Shown: piece after piece, positions 46,196 to 56,052 of the stretch
How positions within the stretch are numbered: the first letter of the stretch is position 1
Layout of the letters: every line of letters starts with the position of its first letter
Origin: Flavobacterium urocaniciphilum
GTDB lineage: Bacteria > Bacteroidota > Bacteroidia > Flavobacteriales > Flavobacteriaceae
Assembly (NCBI RefSeq): GCF_900110615.1
Contig: NZ_FOEI01000004.1
Location: 1 to 64,000 of the forward strand
DNA: 64,000 bases
Direction: 5' to 3'
Translations under genes and position numbers: made by a program
Notes under the pieces: model-generated
Told to the model about the DNA's origin: nothing
What the model saw: only the letters and a program-made list of their open reading frames with translations
Database searches by the model: none

Positions 46196-46825
46196 TTATT
46201 TACTTAAATTAGCTTCAATTACCTCTACCGAACCTTCTAAAAGAACTAAGCTTTTTGCATTTAAAATTGCATAAGTACTTAATTCTGAGCTAGTTACAAC
46301 TGAAGCCGCTTTTAAATTACGCGACGACAAATATACATTTTTATTTGAATCTCCCAATACAAATAAAGATTTTTTGTTCTCTAACCCTAAAGCATTCAAT
46401 ACGTTAATGAATTTTTTAGTGCTTGGTGCATCAAATGTAAAATCTTCTACAACTACTAAATTTGATTCTTGTGCCTTTAAAGAGAAAGCTGATTTACGAG
46501 CTAATCTTTTTAAGTTTTTATTCAATTTGAATGAATAACTTCTAGGTCTTGGACCAAAAACAGTACCTCCACCTTTGAATAAAGGAGATTTTTTAGAACC
46601 TGCACGTGCAGTACCAGTTCCTTTTTGTTTTTTGATTTTACGAGTACTTCCCGCAACTTCTGCTCTTTCTTTTGCTTTATGAGTTCCTTGTCTTTGATTA
46701 GCCAAGTACTGTTTAACATCTAAATAGACAGCGTGCTTATTAGGCTCAATAGCGAAAACAGTATCGTCAAGATTCACTTTACGACCAGTTTCTTTTCCGT
46801 TGATATCTAAAACTTTTACTTCCAT
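46196..46825 (-). CDS. rplD: Ribosomal protein uL4
   Basis: A 209-residue L4, part of the exit tunnel. The start is ATG 46825 ([14 protein letters not shown]), which overlaps the rplC stop by one base (TAATG). A frame open 15 residues further (from 46870) lies inside rplC and is not used. RQGTHKAKERAEVAGSTRKI and GTGTARAGSKKSPLFKGGGTVFGP mark the conserved tunnel loop. In E. coli L4 represses the S10 operon. Confidence 0.97.
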   Translation of the reverse strand: MEVKVLDINGKETGRKVNLDDTVFAIEPNKHAVYLDVKQYLANQRQGTHKAKERAEVAGSTRKIKKQKGTGTARAGSKKSPLFKGGGTVFGPRPRSYSFKLNKNLKRLARKSAFSLKAQESNLVVVEDFTFDAPSTKKFINVLNALGLENKKSLFVLGDSNKNVYLSSRNLKAASVVTSSELSTYAILNAKSLVLLEGSVEVIEANLSK

Positions 46826-47442
46826 TACTTCTGAATGATTACATAAGAGTTTTTGCAACCTGGAATACATCCTTTAACTACTAAAAGATTTTTATCCGCA
46901 ACTACTTTTAAAACTCTAAGATTTTGAACTGTTACATTATCTCCACCTGTTCTTCCAGCCATTCTCATTCCTTTGAATACTCTAGAAGGGTAAGAAGACG
47001 CTCCAACTGAACCTGGCGCTCTTAAACGGTTATGTTGACCGTGAGTAGCTTGTCCTACCCCACCGAAACCATGACGTTTTACAACACCTTGAAATCCTTT
47101 ACCTTTTGAAACTCCTACAATATCAACAAATTCACCTTCAGCGAATAAATCAACATTGATTACATCTCCTAAATTATACTCTGCTTCAAATCCTTGGAAT
47201 TCAACAACTTTCTTCTTAGCAACAGTACCAGCTTTTTTGAAGTGACCTTCTTCAGCTTTAACAGTGTGCTTTTCAGTTTTGTCATCGAAACCAAGTTGCA
47301 GAGCTTCATACCCGTCAACCGCATTGGTTCTGACTTGGGTAACAACGCATGGCCCAGCCTCAATAACAGTACATGGAATGTTTTTTCCATTCTCGTCAAA
47401 GATGCTAGTCATACCGATTTTTCTTCCGATTAACCCAGACAT
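46825..47442 (-). CDS. rplC: Ribosomal protein uL3
   Basis: A 205-residue L3: [71 protein letters not shown] (quoted in part) is the conserved peptidyl-transferase loop. It opens the transcription unit that begins after the rpsJ terminator. A promoter is predicted at 47506-47534, with a small hairpin in the leader. Confidence 0.97.
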   Translation of the reverse strand: MSGLIGRKIGMTSIFDENGKNIPCTVIEAGPCVVTQVRTNAVDGYEALQLGFDDKTEKHTVKAEEGHFKKAGTVAKKKVVEFQGFEAEYNLGDVINVDLFAEGEFVDIVGVSKGKGFQGVVKRHGFGGVGQATHGQHNRLRAPGSVGASSYPSRVFKGMRMAGRTGGDNVTVQNLRVLKVVADKNLLVVKGCIPGCKNSYVIIQK

Positions 47443-47473
47443 AAATACTTATTAATTAATTAAACATTGATTT

Positions 47474-47490
47474 TCAGTGCCGAACACTGA
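47474..47490 (-). promoter_or_regulatory. Small hairpin in the rplC leader
   Basis: TCAGTG and CACTGA arms enclose CCGAA. It lies between the predicted start of transcription (about 47500) and the rplC start codon. It could be part of a leader that senses L4, but the structure is short. Confidence 0.3.
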
Positions 47491-47505
47491 TTTTTTTCAA
47501 GGGTG

Positions 47506-47534
47506 CAAATATATAAATTATTTATTATTCTCAA
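47506..47534 (-). promoter_or_regulatory. Predicted promoter of the S10/spc operon (rplC)
   Basis: The minus strand has TATATTTGCAC (-7 at 47506-47513) and TTG at 47532-47534, spacing 18. It lies downstream of the rpsJ terminator (47600-47626) on the same strand, so it can restart transcription before rplC. Confidence 0.6.
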
Positions 47535-47599
47535 AAATAAATAGTTACTTATTTTTAAAAACAATAAAATTCTGATATTTTTCTCTTGAAAATATAAAA

Positions 47600-47626
47600 A
47601 AACCGAGTAATATTTCAACTCGGTTT
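47600..47626 (-). terminator. Terminator after rpsJ
   Basis: AAACCGAGT (47600-47608) pairs with ACTCGGTTT (47618-47626) around a 9-base loop. On the minus strand a T run (seven bases from 47602 downward) follows. It lies 22 bases past rpsJ, ending the str operon. Confidence 0.8.
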
Positions 47627-47647
47627 CTTATTATGTATTGATTAAAG

Positions 47648-47953
47648 TTATACTTTGATTTCAACTTCAACACCACTAGGAAGCTCTAATTTCATTAAAG
47701 CATCGATAGTTTTAGAAGAAGAACTATAGATATCTAATAATCTTTTGTATGAACTTAATTCAAATTGTTCTCTTGACTTTTTGTTAACGTGTGGAGAACG
47801 TAATACTGTAAAAATTCTTTTGTGAGTTGGTAATGGAATTGGACCCGTTACAACAGCACCTGTACTTTTAACAGTTTTTACAATCTTCTCTGCTGATTTA
47901 TCAACCAACATATGATCGTAAGATTTTAATTTTATTCTGATTTTTTGACTCAT
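47648..47953 (-). CDS. rpsJ: Ribosomal protein uS10
   Basis: A 101-residue S10, which also acts in antitermination as Nus[21 protein letters not shown] and [29 protein letters not shown] (quoted in part) are typical. It belongs to the str operon here, 11 bases after fusA, and is cut off from rplC by a terminator. Confidence 0.97.
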   Translation of the reverse strand: MSQKIRIKLKSYDHMLVDKSAEKIVKTVKSTGAVVTGPIPLPTHKRIFTVLRSPHVNKKSREQFELSSYKRLLDIYSSSSKTIDALMKLELPSGVEVEIKV

Positions 47954-47964
47954 CTTGTTAAAAA

Positions 47965-50121
47965 TTAAGCGTTACCTTTTGCTTTTTTGATTACCTCTTC
48001 AGAGATGTTTGAAGGAGTTTGCTCATAGTGAGAGAATTCCATAGTTGATGTTGCACGACCAGAAGATAAAGTTCTTAAAGTTGTTACATAACCAAACATT
48101 TCAGATAAAGGCACAGTAGCTTTAATAGTTTTTGCACCATTTCTGTCACCCATGTCATTAACTTGACCACGACGACGGTTTAAGTCACCAACGATATCAC
48201 CCATATTTTCTTCTGGAGTAATAACCTCGATTTTCATCATCGGCTCTAGAATAACAGCACCAGCAGCTTTAGCTACTTCTTTATAACCCATCTTAGCAGC
48301 TAATTCGAATGATAATGCATCAGAATCTACTGGGTGGTATGAACCATCTAATAAAGTAACTTTTAAACTATCTACAACATATCCAGCTAAAGGTCCAGTT
48401 TTCATTGCTTCACGGAATCCTTTTTCAACAGCAGGAATATATTCTTTAGGAACGTTACCACCTTTAACTTCGTTAACGAATTGTAAACCTACAGGAGCTT
48501 TACCATCAACTAATTCAGCTGGCTCTAAACGGAATACGATATCCCCGAATTTACCACGTCCACCAGATTGTTTTTTATAAACTTCTCTATGCTCAGCAGA
48601 TTTTGTAAACGCTTCTTTGTACTCAACTTGAGGCTCACCTTGGTTAACTTCAACTTTGAATTCACGTTTCATACGATCTACTAAGATATCTAAGTGAAGC
48701 TCACCCATTCCAGAAATAATTGTTTGACCAGAAGCCTCATCCGTTCTAACTGTAAACGTTGGATCCTCTTCAGCTAATTTAGCTAAAGCCATACCCATCT
48801 TATCTACGTCAGCCTTAGTTTTAGGCTCAATAGCGATACCAATTACTGGATCAGGGAATTTCATAGACTCAAGAATAATTGGGTGTTTTTCATCACACAT
48901 AGTATCTCCAGTCTTGATATCTTTAAATCCTACAGCCGCACCAATATCTCCAGCCTCAATATATTCGATTGGATTTTGTTTATTAGCGTGCATTTGATAG
49001 ATACGAGAAATTCTTTCTTTGTTACCCGAACGAGTATTTAAGATATAAGAACCTGCATCTAAACGACCAGAATAAGCACGGAAGAAAGCTAAACGACCTA
49101 CATAAGGGTCAGTAGCGATTTTAAATGCTAAAGCAGCGAATGGCTCCTTAGTATCTGGACGACGTAAGATTTTCTTTTGGTCTTCTTCTAATAATTCAGC
49201 ATCATCAGGGTGAATTCCTTCGATACCTTCTTTATCTAATGGAGATGGTAAGTATTTACATACAGCATCTAACATAAACTGAACACCTTTATTTTTGAAA
49301 GATGACCCAGCAATCATAGGAATAATTGCCATATCAATTGTAGCAGCTCTTAAAGCAGCATTGATTTCGTCCTCTGTAATAGAGTTCTCATCTTCCATAT
49401 ATTTCTCTAACAAGTTTTCGTCGTAAGTAGCGATCTCTTCAATTAAAATTGAACGATACTCTTTTACTTCGTCAACCATATCAGCAGGAATATCAATAAT
49501 ATCAAAAGTAGCTCCTTGAGTTTCATCATGCCATACAATAGCTTGATTTTTTACTAAGTCTACAACTCCTTTGAAATCAGCCTCTTCACCAATTGGTAAA
49601 GTAATAGCAACAGCGTTAGATTTTAACATATCTCTAACTTGTTGACAAACTGCTAAGAAGTTAGAACCTTGACGGTCCATTTTGTTCACGAATCCCATAC
49701 GAGGAACTCTATATTGATCTGCTAATCTCCAGTTTGTTTCAGACTGTGGCTCAACTCCGTCTACAGCAGAGAATAAGAACACTAATCCGTCTAATACACG
49801 TAAAGAACGGTTTACCTCTACAGTAAAGTCAACGTGTCCTGGAGTATCAATAATATTAAAGTGGTATGGTTTAGAATCTGCGTTTACAGCACCTTGAGTA
49901 GTTGGGAAATTCCAAGTACAAGTTGTTGCAGCAGAAGTAATTGTAATACCTCTTTCTTGCTCCTGAGCCATCCAGTCCATAGTAGCAGCACCATCGTGAA
50001 CTTCACCGATTTTGTGCGACTTACCTGTATAGAATAAAATACGCTCAGTAGTTGTAGTTTTACCAGCATCAATATGCGCAGCAATACCAATATTTCTTGT
50101 GAATTTTAAATCTCTAGCCAT
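47965..50121 (-). CDS. fusA: Elongation factor G
   Basis: A 718-residue GTPase that drives ribosome translocation. The P loop is [19 protein letters not shown] (about 15-33), followed by [23 protein letters not shown] and the [10 protein letters not shown] motif. Domain 4 and the C-terminal domain follow. EF-G is close to full length for Bacteroidetes. No tuf gene lies next to it. It lies 11 bases from rpsG and 11 from rpsJ. Confidence 0.98.
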   Translation of the reverse strand: MARDLKFTRNIGIAAHIDAGKTTTTERILFYTGKSHKIGEVHDGAATMDWMAQEQERGITITSAATTCTWNFPTTQGAVNADSKPYHFNIIDTPGHVDFTVEVNRSLRVLDGLVFLFSAVDGVEPQSETNWRLADQYRVPRMGFVNKMDRQGSNFLAVCQQVRDMLKSNAVAITLPIGEEADFKGVVDLVKNQAIVWHDETQGATFDIIDIPADMVDEVKEYRSILIEEIATYDENLLEKYMEDENSITEDEINAALRAATIDMAIIPMIAGSSFKNKGVQFMLDAVCKYLPSPLDKEGIEGIHPDDAELLEEDQKKILRRPDTKEPFAALAFKIATDPYVGRLAFFRAYSGRLDAGSYILNTRSGNKERISRIYQMHANKQNPIEYIEAGDIGAAVGFKDIKTGDTMCDEKHPIILESMKFPDPVIGIAIEPKTKADVDKMGMALAKLAEEDPTFTVRTDEASGQTIISGMGELHLDILVDRMKREFKVEVNQGEPQVEYKEAFTKSAEHREVYKKQSGGRGKFGDIVFRLEPAELVDGKAPVGLQFVNEVKGGNVPKEYIPAVEKGFREAMKTGPLAGYVVDSLKVTLLDGSYHPVDSDALSFELAAKMGYKEVAKAAGAVILEPMMKIEVITPEENMGDIVGDLNRRRGQVNDMGDRNGAKTIKATVPLSEMFGYVTTLRTLSSGRATSTMEFSHYEQTPSNISEEVIKKAKGNA

Positions 50122-50132
50122 TTCTATACGAA

Positions 50133-50609
50133 TTAAAATCTAAAGTGAGAGAATGCTTTATTAGCATCTGCCATCTTGTGAGTATCCATTCTTTTCTTGA
50201 CTGCAGCACCTTCTTCTTTAGCAGCAGCTAAAATTTCAGAAGCTAAACGAGCAGCCATAGATTTTTCATTTCTTTTTCTTGCGTAAAGAATCATCCATTT
50301 AATCGCCATAGATACTTTTCTATCTGGACGAATTTGCATTGGAATTTGGAATGTAGCTCCACCCACTCTACGTGAACGTACTTCTACGTGAGGCATAACA
50401 TTTGTTAATGCATCTTTCCATATTTCTAATGATGATTTCTCAGCATCTTGCTTTTTAGTTTCTACAATATCTAAAGCATCATAAAATACTTTAAAAGCAA
50501 CTGATTTTTTACCATCCCACATTAAGTTGTTTACGAAACGTGTTACTAACTGATCGTTAAATTTTGGATCCGGTAAAAGAGGTCTTTTTTTGGCCTGTCT
50601 TTTTCTCAT
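50133..50609 (-). CDS. rpsG: Ribosomal protein uS7
   Basis: A 158-residue S7, a primary binder of the 16S rRNA 3' domain. [20 protein letters not shown] and [23 protein letters not shown] are conserved. In E. coli S7 represses the str operon; no such site is obvious in the 26-base gap to rpsL. Confidence 0.97.
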   Translation of the reverse strand: MRKRQAKKRPLLPDPKFNDQLVTRFVNNLMWDGKKSVAFKVFYDALDIVETKKQDAEKSSLEIWKDALTNVMPHVEVRSRRVGGATFQIPMQIRPDRKVSMAIKWMILYARKRNEKSMAARLASEILAAAKEEGAAVKKRMDTHKMADANKAFSHFRF

Positions 50610-50635
50610 GTCTTTTCTTTAAAAGTTTTTAATAA

Positions 50636-51022
50636 TTACTTTTTTGCAGCATCTTTAGGGCGTTTAGCACCGTATTTAGATCTACGTTGTGTTCTGTCTT
50701 TAACACCTGCAGTGTCTAAAGCACCACGCACAATGTGGTATCTAACTCCTGGTAAATCTTTTACCCTTCCACCTCTAACTAATACTATCGAGTGCTCTTG
50801 TAAATTGTGTCCTTCTCCAGGAATGTATGCATTTACTTCGTTTCCGTTTGTTAAACGAACTCTGGCAACCTTTCTCATTGCTGAGTTTGGTTTTTTAGGA
50901 GTTGTTGTGTAAACACGAGTACATACACCTCTTCTTTGAGGACAAGAATCTAAAGCAGCCGATTTACTCTTCTTAGTTATTTTGATTCTTCCTGTTCTAA
51001 CTAATTGTTGAATTGTTGGCAT
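50636..51022 (-). CDS. rpsL: Ribosomal protein uS12
   Basis: A 128-residue S12 at the decoding centre. [31 protein letters not shown] and [19 protein letters not shown] (quoted in part) are conserved. The lysines of PKKPNSA and RVKDLPG, the usual sites of streptomycin-resistance changes, are wild type. It is the first gene of the str operon, with its promoter at 51073-51102. Confidence 0.97.
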   Translation of the reverse strand: MPTIQQLVRTGRIKITKKSKSAALDSCPQRRGVCTRVYTTTPKKPNSAMRKVARVRLTNGNEVNAYIPGEGHNLQEHSIVLVRGGRVKDLPGVRYHIVRGALDTAGVKDRTQRRSKYGAKRPKDAAKK

Positions 51023-51072
51023 AATTAAATTTTAATTAATACTTGTTTATTATTACCCTATTTTAAGGGATG

Positions 51073-51102
51073 CAAAGGTAGAAATAAATTTTTATTATCC
51101 AA
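51073..51102 (-). promoter_or_regulatory. Predicted promoter of the str operon (rpsL)
   Basis: The minus strand has TACCTTTGCA (-7 at 51073-51080) and TTG at 51100-51102, a spacing of 19. Both fit the Bacteroidetes form exactly. The start of transcription would be about 51068, giving a leader of roughly 45 bases. Confidence 0.7.
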
Positions 51103-51231
51103 ACTCTATTTTGTTTATTTTTAAAAATCTAACTTTTTGATAACCAAAATATTGAAAAACCTCTTTCAAAAAGGAATATTTACCATTTTCCAATAAAATA
51201 AATTTTACAAAAAATACGTTATATTTACCCT

Positions 51232-52887
51232 ATGAAATATTTTTTGTTTTTAGTTTTTTTCACTCCTTATATATATAGTCAAAAGTTTCATTTAACTATT
51301 GAAGGAAATTCTGCTATTGAAAACAAAACAATTGACAGTTTAGGATATTCAAAAATTCACAGTGATTTAAAATCATTAATTGAAACACAAAATAACTTTA
51401 ACGAAAAACTAATACGAATTGGCTTTTTAGAAAACGAATTACTTGAAACTAAAAAAACAAATGACAGTACTTTTCTATTCAAATACAAATTAGGAACGCA
51501 AACAAAAAAAATAGAAATACATTCTTCTAAAATTCCTAACGAAATAAAAACGCTTCTAAACCTTTCAGACAATTCATTTATACCTATATATGATTCTGAA
51601 AATTTCCTAAATAACAAATTAGCCATTTTAGAAAAGAAAGGATTTGCTCAAGCTAAAATTAAATTAGATAATTTTTCAAAAACATATAATATTTTGCAAG
51701 CTGATTTATGTATTGAATTAAATGCAATTCGAAAAATTAACAATTTAGTATTTAAAGGATACGATCAATTTCCAAATGGCATAAAAAAAGTGTTTTTAAA
51801 AAAATACCAATCCAAACCATTCAATCAAGATATAGTTAAAAAAATAAACAACGATTTTAACTCATTACCTTTTGTAAAACAAAAAAAATATCCAGAAATA
51901 TTATTAACCACAGATTCTACACAAGTATACATTTATTTAGAAAAAAGGAAAAACAATAGTTTCGATGGATTTTTAGGATTTGGCAACAATGAAGAAACAA
52001 AAAAACTACAATTTAATGGATATTTAGATTTAAGTTTATTTAATAATTTAAATTCTGGTGAGCGTTTTAATTTATATTGGAAAAACGACGGAAACAAACA
52101 AAGCACTTTTAATGTAAATTTAGATTTAGCTTATATTTTCAAAAGTCCTTTAGCTTTAAAAACTAATTTAAAAATCTTTAAACAAGACACTATTTTTCAA
52201 AATAGCAGTATTGATTTCGATTTAGGATACATGATTAATTATAAAACAAAAGCATTCATAGGTTACAAAGAAAATACTTCTGAAGCGATTCAAAAAAACC
52301 CATCTAATTTCCTAAAAGACTTAAAGGCCACATTCATTACAACAACTTTTGAACACAAAAATATTGACTTTGAAAATTCATTATTTCCAGATAAATTTTC
52401 AGTGTTTACTAAATTCGGACTAGGAAACAGAACAGCAGGTTTAACCAAAACCAATCAATTTTTTGGGCAAATTCAAATTTCCCGACTCATTGAACTCAAC
52501 AAAAAAAATTACATTCATGTAAAAAGTGATAATTTTTACTTACAAAGCAACGACTATTTTTTAAATGAATTATATCGCTTTGGAGGCATTCAATCGATTA
52601 GAGGATTTAATGAAAACAGCCTTATAGGTAATGCCTTTAGTGGCATTTTCACAGAATATAGACATATTGCCGCTTCAAATTTATATTTATACACAATAAC
52701 AGATTTTGGATACTTTCAAGACAAAGCTAGCAACACCAATAATCAATTACTTGGTTTTGGATTTGGGTTTGGATTATTAAGCAAAAACGGATTATTCAAT
52801 TTAGTATATGCAAACGGTAGCACCAAAAATCAAGCTATAAAACTATCCAATTCCATTGTACAAATTAGCTTTAAAACCAATTTTTAA
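51232..52887 (+). CDS. Short Omp85-family outer-membrane protein
   Basis: A 551-residue exported protein (signal peptide about 1-17, ending YIYSQ) of the Omp85 superfamily. The N-terminal half has two to three POTRA-like folds (about 20-230). The C-terminal half is a beta-barrel (about 240-551) ending in the phenylalanine KTNF. The barrel carries the family motif SIRGFNE (about 455), matching the (V/I)RGF of loop 6. It is shorter than BamA or TamA, so it is not the essential BamA; it may insert or export a particular partner. It lies 114 bases before the SusC gene. Confidence 0.82.
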   Translation: MKYFLFLVFFTPYIYSQKFHLTIEGNSAIENKTIDSLGYSKIHSDLKSLIETQNNFNEKLIRIGFLENELLETKKTNDSTFLFKYKLGTQTKKIEIHSSKIPNEIKTLLNLSDNSFIPIYDSENFLNNKLAILEKKGFAQAKIKLDNFSKTYNILQADLCIELNAIRKINNLVFKGYDQFPNGIKKVFLKKYQSKPFNQDIVKKINNDFNSLPFVKQKKYPEILLTTDSTQVYIYLEKRKNNSFDGFLGFGNNEETKKLQFNGYLDLSLFNNLNSGERFNLYWKNDGNKQSTFNVNLDLAYIFKSPLALKTNLKIFKQDTIFQNSSIDFDLGYMINYKTKAFIGYKENTSEAIQKNPSNFLKDLKATFITTTFEHKNIDFENSLFPDKFSVFTKFGLGNRTAGLTKTNQFFGQIQISRLIELNKKNYIHVKSDNFYLQSNDYFLNELYRFGGIQSIRGFNENSLIGNAFSGIFTEYRHIAASNLYLYTITDFGYFQDKASNTNNQLLGFGFGFGLLSKNGLFNLVYANGSTKNQAIKLSNSIVQISFKTNF

Positions 52888-53001
52888 GAATACTCATTTT
52901 GTTTAGAAAAAAAATTTTCTTTTAACAAATAAAACAACAAATAATTTGCAACTTTATAAAATTATCACTTTTTTTGTGTAAATATTATATAATTTAAACA
53001 A

Positions 53002-56000
53002 ATGAGAAAAAAATTAACCCAACTAACCTTACTACTGTTTTTACTTGCCACACAGATTTTTTATGGGCAAGAAAAAAACGTTACTGGTAAAGTTCTAGAC
53101 CAAGAAGGAAAAGCACTTCTTGGCGCGAGTGTAATTGTTAAAGAAACAAACAAAGGCACACAAACAGACGCAAATGGTAACTTTACTATTAAAGTTTCAC
53201 CTACTCAAACTTTATTAATCACTTATTTAGGATTAAAACCTCAAGAAATTTCTGGTGGCGCATCAGATTTCACAATTACTCTTGAAGACAACGCCAAAGC
53301 AATTGATGCAATTGTTGTAACCGCTTTAGGTATCAAAAGAAAACCAGACGAAATTACAGCATCAACTCATATTGTAAAAACTGGTGAACTAAACCAAGCT
53401 AAAGCAACAAATGCTGCAATTGGATTAATTGGTAAAGTATCAGGTTTACAAATCAACACTGTTAATAATGGTGTTAATCCAGACACAAGAATTCAATTAA
53501 GAGGATTCAGATCGATTTCTGGAAACAACGAAGCTTTAATTGTTATTAACGGAGTAGTTTCTACAGCTGGTGCTTTTGCAGAATTGAACCCTGAAATTAT
53601 CGAATCAGTGAACATCATGAAAGGTTCAAGTGGAGCTGCTTTATATGGCTCTCAAGGTTCAAACGGGGTTATTATCGTTACAACTAAAAAAGGAAATAAA
53701 AATGCTGAGAAATTTAAAGTAACTTTAAACTCTTCATTTTCATTTGATCAATTAGCTTATATTCCTGAAGTTCAAACAAGATTCGGACAAGGATATCAAG
53801 GAGCACAAGATTTCACTGAAAATACTAACTGGGGCCCTGAATTAGACGGATCATTACAACCAACTGGTTTAGCTCAAAACTTATATACTTACGAAGCAAG
53901 AAAAAACAACATTAAAGATTTCTTTAATATTGGATCTACAGCATTAAATTCTGTAGCAATTTCTTCTGGAGACGAAAATGGTTACATGACATTTGCAGTT
54001 GGAAATCAAAACACTGAAGGTATTATTCCAGGTGACGTTTTCAAGAAAAACAACTTTAATTTAAGTGCTGGAAAAACAGCTGGAAAATTATCTGTAAGTG
54101 GAAATATGAGATACACTGCATCAAATGCTAATACAGCAGGTGGTGTTGAAAGTTCAATTTACAATTCATTATTACAAGTTCCTGTAAACGTTCCAATAAG
54201 CGAATTTAGCAGCGGTAATCAAGCTGAACACTGGACATACTGGGAATTAAGTCCATTTTGGAGACTTAAAAACGAAAGACGTCAAACGAAAGCACAAACT
54301 TTTGAAGGAGTTGCAGAATTAAACTACAAATTCAACAAAAATATTAGTGCAATTTACAGAGGAAGTTTTAGAAGTGTTTCCTCAAATTCTTCTAGATTTT
54401 TCAATGGATACACACAACCAGTTGTTTATTGGGATTCTCCTATGAGTTACACTTCTAGTTATTTTGCAAGTAATGACAATAGTAGAAGAATTTATTCTGA
54501 TATCATGTTAAATTTTGATTATGATTTAACGGATGATATTTCTTTCAAAGCAAATATTGGTAACAACATTACTAATTTCGAAACTAACTTCCTATCAATG
54601 GAAGGTCAAAACTTAATTGTTCCAGGATTATATAATATTTCCAATATAACAGGAAATGCAACTCCAACTGACTTCAAATCAAGACAAAGAGGATATGCTT
54701 ATTTTGCAAATGTTGATTTAGGGTATAAAGATTTCTTATTCTTAAACTTAACTGGAAGAAAAGAATGGACGTCAGTTTTATCTAAAAACAACAATTCATT
54801 TTTCTATCCAAGTGCTGGTATGTCGTTTATCCCAACAAAAGCATTTGAAGGTTTTGGAGGAGATATATTAAACTACATGAAAGTTTCTGCAAGTATTGTA
54901 AAAGTTGGTAACGCTGTTGTTTCTCCTTATGACATCAATGATCGTTTTGGAACAGCAACTGGTGCAGGATTCCCATATGCAGATATTAACTCATTTGTAC
55001 AAAATTTAAATATTACAGATAGAAACCTTGTAAATGAAGACAATTTATCTACTGAATTAAATTTAAATTTAGAATTTTTGAAACGTAGAATTACTTTAGA
55101 CGCTAGTTATTACTCATCTAAAAACTCTAACCAAATTATTGAAATTTCTCCATCTACTGCTTCTGGAGCAAATGCTGCAACAATCAACGTAGGAGAAACA
55201 AAATCTACAGGCTTAGAACTTGATTTAGGATTAACACCATTTAAAACTAAAGATTTTAGTTGGGATTTAAAATTAAGTTATAGCGCACCAAAAACAACTG
55301 TTACCAAAGTATCTGAAAACTCTAAAGAAGTACCTGTTGGACAATTCTTAGGAACTGTAGGTATTAAAGCTATTGAAGGTCAACAATTCCCTATGATTGT
55401 TGGTACTGGATATGCAAGAGATGAAAATGGAAACGTAATTATTGACGCTGCAACTGGCGATCCTTTAAAAGCATCTAATGTAAATTTAGGTAAAACTACT
55501 CCTGATTATATTTTAGGTTTAACAACAAACATGAAATATAAAAATGTAAAGTTATCTGCAGTATTTGATTACAGAACAGGTCACGTATTTTACGCTGGAA
55601 CAAAAGATGATTTAATTCAAAACGGATCGGATGTTGTAACAGCTGAAAACGGAAGAGAACCATTTATTTTCCCAAATTCTGTTATTGAAACTGCACCAGG
55701 TGTTTACACTGCAAATACTTCAGTTACTACATCAGGTGATCAAAATTATTTTACAGGTATTTACAGAGAAATTGACGAAAACTTTGTATTAGATGCTACT
55801 GCATTTAAATGTAGAGAGATTGCTTTATCTTACGACTTTTCTAAAAAAGCATTAAACAATACATTTTTAGATTCATTATCTATTGGATTTAACGTAAGAA
55901 ATGCATTTATGGTTTTACCTAAAGAAAACAGACATTATAGTGACCCTGAATTCTCATTTACTACAGGTAATAACGTAGGTTTAAGTACATCTTCTCAAGG

Positions 56001-56046
56001 ACCATCTACTAGAACGTATGGTTTCAATGTAAATATTTCATTTTAA
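53002..56046 (+). CDS. SusC/RagA-family TonB-linked outer-membrane protein
   Basis: A 1014-residue channel. Order: signal peptide (about 1-22, FYGQ); a carboxypeptidase-like fold (about 25-100, VTGKVLDQEGKALLGASVIV); the plug (about 105-235, LGIKRKPDEITASTHIVK then GFRSISGNNEALIVINGVV); and a barrel to the C-terminal phenylalanine (NVNISF). It pairs with the SusD protein directly after it to bring large ligands across the outer membrane, energised by TonB. No glycoside hydrolase, polysaccharide lyase or peptidase is in the operon, so the ligand is unknown. Confidence 0.93.
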   Translation: MRKKLTQLTLLLFLLATQIFYGQEKNVTGKVLDQEGKALLGASVIVKETNKGTQTDANGNFTIKVSPTQTLLITYLGLKPQEISGGASDFTITLEDNAKAIDAIVVTALGIKRKPDEITASTHIVKTGELNQAKATNAAIGLIGKVSGLQINTVNNGVNPDTRIQLRGFRSISGNNEALIVINGVVSTAGAFAELNPEIIESVNIMKGSSGAALYGSQGSNGVIIVTTKKGNKNAEKFKVTLNSSFSFDQLAYIPEVQTRFGQGYQGAQDFTENTNWGPELDGSLQPTGLAQNLYTYEARKNNIKDFFNIGSTALNSVAISSGDENGYMTFAVGNQNTEGIIPGDVFKKNNFNLSAGKTAGKLSVSGNMRYTASNANTAGGVESSIYNSLLQVPVNVPISEFSSGNQAEHWTYWELSPFWRLKNERRQTKAQTFEGVAELNYKFNKNISAIYRGSFRSVSSNSSRFFNGYTQPVVYWDSPMSYTSSYFASNDNSRRIYSDIMLNFDYDLTDDISFKANIGNNITNFETNFLSMEGQNLIVPGLYNISNITGNATPTDFKSRQRGYAYFANVDLGYKDFLFLNLTGRKEWTSVLSKNNNSFFYPSAGMSFIPTKAFEGFGGDILNYMKVSASIVKVGNAVVSPYDINDRFGTATGAGFPYADINSFVQNLNITDRNLVNEDNLSTELNLNLEFLKRRITLDASYYSSKNSNQIIEISPSTASGANAATINVGETKSTGLELDLGLTPFKTKDFSWDLKLSYSAPKTTVTKVSENSKEVPVGQFLGTVGIKAIEGQQFPMIVGTGYARDENGNVIIDAATGDPLKASNVNLGKTTPDYILGLTTNMKYKNVKLSAVFDYRTGHVFYAGTKDDLIQNGSDVVTAENGREPFIFPNSVIETAPGVYTANTSVTTSGDQNYFTGIYREIDENFVLDATAFKCREIALSYDFSKKALNNTFLDSLSIGFNVRNAFMVLPKENRHYSDPEFSFTTGNNVGLSTSSQGPSTRTYGFNVNISF

Positions 56047-56052
56047 TAAAAT

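Noticed and set aside
46522..46719. A lysine-rich 65-residue minus-strand frame
   Set aside because: It is a frameshifted reading of rplD, which is intact.
46826..46870. A 15-residue longer start for rplD
   Set aside because: The extra residues overlap rplC, and the shorter start fits homologs and the TAATG junction.
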